Source: Phragmites australis
Lineage: Eukaryota; Streptophyta; Magnoliopsida; Poales; Poaceae
Assembly (NCBI RefSeq): GCF_958298935.1
Contig: NC_084921.1
Span: forward strand, 47,045,001 to 47,109,000
Direction of reading: 5' to 3'
Length of the DNA stretch: 64,000 bases
A program made the position numbers and the translations under genes. The notes under the pieces are model-generated. The model ran no database searches. It was not told the DNA's origin and saw only the letters and a list, made by a program, of their open reading frames with translations. Position 1 is the first letter of the stretch. Each line of letters begins with the position of its first letter. Below, piece by piece: positions 60,301 to 64,000 of this stretch.

Positions 60301-63300
60301 AGTGTTATATTCTCATTATTTCATGATTCAGGGACTATCAATCAATACTATCACCCAGGGCAAATAACAGAAAAGTTCAAATTGCATCAATTTATCGATT
60401 TACACTTTTAACGCTTTTTTTCATTAGTCTCTCTTGGCTTTCTCTAGAATGCAAAAGCTCAGCAGTATTTAACATAAAAGATTTGGAACTACAGATATAA
60501 GCACGTGGAAACCATTTAAGAAATAACGAAAACTCTAATCTCTAAGTGCGCACAATATAGGAACACCCTGGAACACAATTTCCCCCGTACCATAACCGAC
60601 AAATTTACAGAAGCGGCCATTGTAAGCATGCAATGCAGGATAAGGAACCATTAAGTGTTAGTTCTGCTCACCCAATCCCCAAGAATCAATGGCCCACGGA
60701 GGTGATTTCCTAATTGCAGCCCAGTCTGACTTTGTCAGCTCCATTGGCTTGTACTGCGTTCCAACTAACCATTCAAATTGCTGTGAAGAAACACAAAGAT
60801 GAGAAAAGTTTTCAGATAAATTGAAACATTTTATTATTTTATTAAGGAATATATTTATATATCTCCATCCCTTTCCCTAAATTCCCATGGTACTAAAAGG
60901 GTATTGGACCCTGCTTTCTAGAAACAACCCTAAGTGAACCTTAACACAGCAGGTGTAGAAATAAAACAAGTTTCCAAGCTTGATTATAATTTCTAAGAGC
61001 ACTCCTTGAACATTCACCAAATGATACCTAAGTGAACCTTAACTAATATAATAAAGGTGTGGATTAAATCATTACCAACATGGGGCTACCAGAGGCTTCA
61101 TTGTTAGCATCAAATTCTGACAGAACATCAAAAGCATGAAGCTTCCAATCCAAAGTTTGAGTAACAACTACACTGGCCAAGCATACATTCCCATGAACCT
61201 GGAATTGAACAAGTGATGGCAATCAGGTCATTTACGATCAAAGCATTCCAGTGTTTGCAATTTTCATTTACGTATGAAGACCCCACTGTGTTGACGTGAA
61301 TGCACTATTTAATCCAATTACATTGGTAGAAGTAAGTTGCATCCACACCAATAATCAAAAACAAGGAAATGTCCCAGGTCAATACTCAAGAACAATAGAG
61401 CAAAAAAACTTAAGTTAAATTGTAGGAATGACCTAAGTTGCAAGCAGTATACACAAATCAATAACCGCATGCTTCATATGAAATTTGCTTCATCTAAATA
61501 TAACACAGTTACAAACAAGCAGGATCATCAGAAATCATCAATGCAAATCTACAAGTAAATATCACAAAGCAACAAATGATGGAAGGTGTTAGCTTGCATC
61601 TAAAGATAGACTAAAGATGAACCAGAATGCATATTAAATTCCACTCTTTAACTCTTAATGCGGAAATTATGCAGAAGCTTACGAGCTTGCAGTCGTTATT
61701 GAGAAAGCTCACAGCTTTCGATATCTGATGAAGACCCCATGCGAAATACTCATCTCTGCAACATTATTAATTAGCCATAATGAGAATAAAGTTCAATGAT
61801 CCAAGAGATGTATTATAGAACTAAATCAAAATCTATTGAAAAAAATGCTACAAATTGCATGACTTTGCTTTCCGAAAATACCATTTTGATAAGCACAAAA
61901 AGACAAGAACATGGTACCTCTGCGTACCACCCAGATTCAGTTCCTTGAGTTTTTCAGAAAGTGGCATAACTGGCTCTGTAACAATATAAATAATGTGCTT
62001 CATGGCAGGTCCATCGGGAACTTCTGCTTCGGTACTGTGAAGAAAGGACAAGATATTTGGATGCCGCACCTGCAGTAACCACAACAGCACTGAACTAACT
62101 TAGCAGATGTTGAGAAAATATAAAGTTCAATCAACCAAAAAAAAAACCATTACAATATAAAGTGTGCCTTCCCATGAAAAGGAAGAGACAACAAAACGAT
62201 GCAATACTGGTGCGGATGGAGCAGTACATAGAAGTCTATGATGCTGAATGCTGAAATATCAAGACAATCTTTTTTCTTCCTTTTTGGTACAAACTTACCC
62301 CTTCTCGTTTTTGTCTATAATTTTTTTAAAGACTTGACATTTTGCCAACACAGACTACCTCTTCAATTTTGAAAGCTACAGCAGTATTGATCATCAAAAC
62401 CCAAATGATGAAAGTCAGTAGCTTACTGTTCGTAATCTCTTAACACCATTGCGACCAGCAACCAAGTGCCTGTCCTGAGGATTGCTCCCTGACAGAGAAA
62501 AAATTGACACAGGCGATCCATCATCCTGGAGAAGACAAGGCAACAACAATGTTGGAAGTGGCAACATATCTTACAAAATTGAAATAAAGTAATCCTTTTG
62601 GAGGGAAAAAAAAAGGGAACAGCTTAAGCAAACAAAAGTGCCCAAGAGAAAATTGGGCAATGATGGCAAAACAAGGACGAATAATACTACTCCTACAAAT
62701 GCGATCAATATAATAGTAACAATCACCTGGGTGATAATATGACACGCAATGCTCTAAACCTCTGCATATTTGACAACTACAGTAAGAATCGCTGTAAGTT
62801 ATTCATCCCAGGTTTGTCCATAAGAACCTAAAAGGTTTTCAGGTAACTTCACAAAAGCAACAAATCAGTTGTTTCCAAGCTCAATGAGACCTCCAGCCCC
62901 GCATCTACATTAGCATCAGCATTCAGCAATGTGCCAGGATTTAAATCAGCGATTGCAATATCTGCAAATACACGACCCACATATTCAACATCTCAATCAT
63001 GAATGTCCTAGGCCACAAGGCATCACATCCCAAAAAACAATTTCATATCCATGCACTACTTACCATCAGATGAATTTAACGACATAGCTCCGCACAACGA
63101 AAATCTCATGATAATTCTAGATATTACACCAGGAAATTCCCAACTTCATCCGATACAACATTACTAAAGTGCTAGCAGCAGTAATATCCACAGCATCCTT
63201 GACCCTCATTAAACTGGATGGCAAGCCGCTCTACGCAAGCACATGAACTCAAAATTTAACCAGAGGTTAAGACAACTACCGCACAAAATCTAAGCTCCAG

Positions 63301-63800
63301 ATTAGCCGCGTGGCAACTAAACACTCAATCCACCAATTCTGCTCGCGAGGAGTTACTAAAGCTAGTACCAGTCCAACACAGTAACACAGACTCCAAAACC
63401 GCATCCGAGAACCCAATACAGCTACAGAACGCAGACTCACAAAATCCAACGCGTACGCAGCCACAAAAAACCGGAAGCACGCCGAAATCCACACTAGCAC
63501 AGCGCGCAAAGTTCGCACCAACTGGAAATTGGCCAACTCAACCACCGATACAGCGAAGCGAACCAGCCTATGAGCCGAATCAGCGGCACGCCGAATACCT
63601 TCCCAGTTCCCAAGCCTACGGGGATCTAAACGATCAGGTGCGAGGGGGTAAGGATGCCGACGGCGTACCTTGGATGTGCCACGGTGGTGCGTCCACGAGC
63701 CCCAGGAAGAGGCGGAGGCGTAGGGCTCGCCGACGGTGTAGGGGAAGTCCTTGAGGCCCGATCCGGATCCCGCGACCACCTCCTTGAGGAACTTGAACAT
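54373..63800 (-). CDS. CTEXP: SCYL1-type N-terminal kinase-like protein (CTEXP family; 826 aa)
   Basis: Twenty-one coding exons, from high to low: 63669-63800, 62427-62525, 61918-62069, 61683-61755, 61076-61198, 60672-60780, 60213-60292, 59974-60055, 59664-59803, 59419-59529, 59198-59314, 59029-59118, 58607-58660, 58428-58502, 57801-57876, 57580-57679, 57144-57213, 56260-56333, 55815-55924, 55015-55263, 54373-54737. All borders are GT/AG and the frame closes at 826 residues. The N-terminal part ([20 protein letters not shown]) is a kinase fold without catalysis: HGNVCLAS at ~154-161 replaces HRD, and no DFG is seen. HEAT-like helices follow (~340-560, for example [15 protein letters not shown]). 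The tail is acidic and disordered, with three DDxxWGxIAA motifs. Family members act in tRNA export from the nucleus and in COPI-linked trafficking; the Arabidopsis counterpart is At2g40730. Two MITEs sit in introns. Confidence 0.93.
55459..55702. mobile_element. Stowaway MITE in intron 19 of the SCYL1-like gene
   Basis: The ends CTTCCTCTGATCCCAAATATAAG and CTTATATTTGGTATCGGAGTAG are inverted copies of the Stowaway terminus. TA flanks both sides (55457-55458 and 55703-55704). It is 244 bp, AT-rich and non-coding. Confidence 0.85.
56781..57050. mobile_element. hAT-like MITE in intron 17 of the SCYL1-like gene
   Basis: Inverted ends TTAGGGCATGTTTGTTTC and GAAACAAACAAACCCTTA enclose repeats of GATTGTRAAAAGCT and CACAATC words in both orientations. 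No clear 8-bp target duplication is seen. The design is the same as the MITE at 15747-16016. Confidence 0.65.
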
Positions 63801-64000
63801 TTCGCTCTACGTCTCTGGTGATCCCCCGTCTCTCGCGCGGCGCTTGATCGACCTCGATCGCCTCCTCGCGGCGGTGGTCCGCGCGCCGACGCGGCGAGGT
63901 AGATCCGGGGCGGTGGAGGAGTAGGAGTGGAGGGGTGTGGGGTGAGGGGAACGGGATCACCTGAATTCACGGTAGAGTGAAGGACTGAAGGGGAACGGGA
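63801..64000 (-). promoter_or_regulatory. 5' leader and proximal promoter of the SCYL1-like gene
   Basis: A GC- and CT-rich stretch (read on the minus strand) lies directly upstream of the ATG at 63800 and looks like an untranslated leader. The promoter continues beyond the window. Confidence 0.5.

Overview
This window is nuclear DNA from a flowering plant, almost certainly a grass (Poaceae). The reasons are GT-AG introns, very GC-rich third positions in some genes next to AT-rich intergenic DNA, and a dense layer of grass-type small transposons (Tourist, Stowaway, hAT, Mutator-like, Helitron, SINE) and Ty3 retrotransposons. The species cannot be fixed from the sequence alone.

Layout. 1-14.7 kb is repeat territory: an LTR end, a minisatellite, a broken LINE, then a series of small DNA transposons and a SINE. 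15.2-20.0 kb (+) is a four-exon gene for a basic serine/proline-rich protein of the MEDLLDTEIG family. 22.6-23.4 kb is a 740-bp palindromic transposon. 26.0-28.7 kb (+) is a leucine-rich-repeat receptor pseudokinase. 29.8-31.3 kb is an hAT-like element with a SINE nested in it. 33.4-35.4 kb (+) is a 148-residue ubiquitin-conjugating enzyme. 36.67 kb is a tRNA-Ile(AAT). 36.87-47.34 kb is one decayed Ty3/gypsy retrotransposon (coding strand minus) that holds at least three later insertions, a foreign LTR where integrase should be, and an F-box-like gene relic in antisense next to its 3' LTR. 49.2-50.6 kb (+) is an EDR4-like zinc-ribbon protein. 51.4-53.3 kb (+) is an intronless PPR-DYW RNA-editing factor close to Arabidopsis MEF10. 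54.4-63.8 kb (-) is a 21-exon SCYL1/CTEXP-type kinase-like protein, convergent with the PPR gene.

The six protein genes have unrelated jobs (cytoskeleton-type protein, receptor, ubiquitin transfer, defence-type regulator, organelle RNA editing, tRNA export/trafficking) and do not form a cluster or pathway. Exon borders were built by hand: every junction used here obeys GT/AG and keeps the frame, and the predicted lengths (562, 636, 148, 439, 639 and 826 residues) fit the families. I see no wholly new biological system. The most unusual items are the antisense F-box relic inside the Ty3 element, the large hairpin transposon upstream of the receptor gene, a near-perfect 430-bp inverted-repeat element of unclear class in gag, two related Helitrons placed just upstream of two genes, and a thrice-repeated acidic-Trp motif at the end of the SCYL1-like protein.
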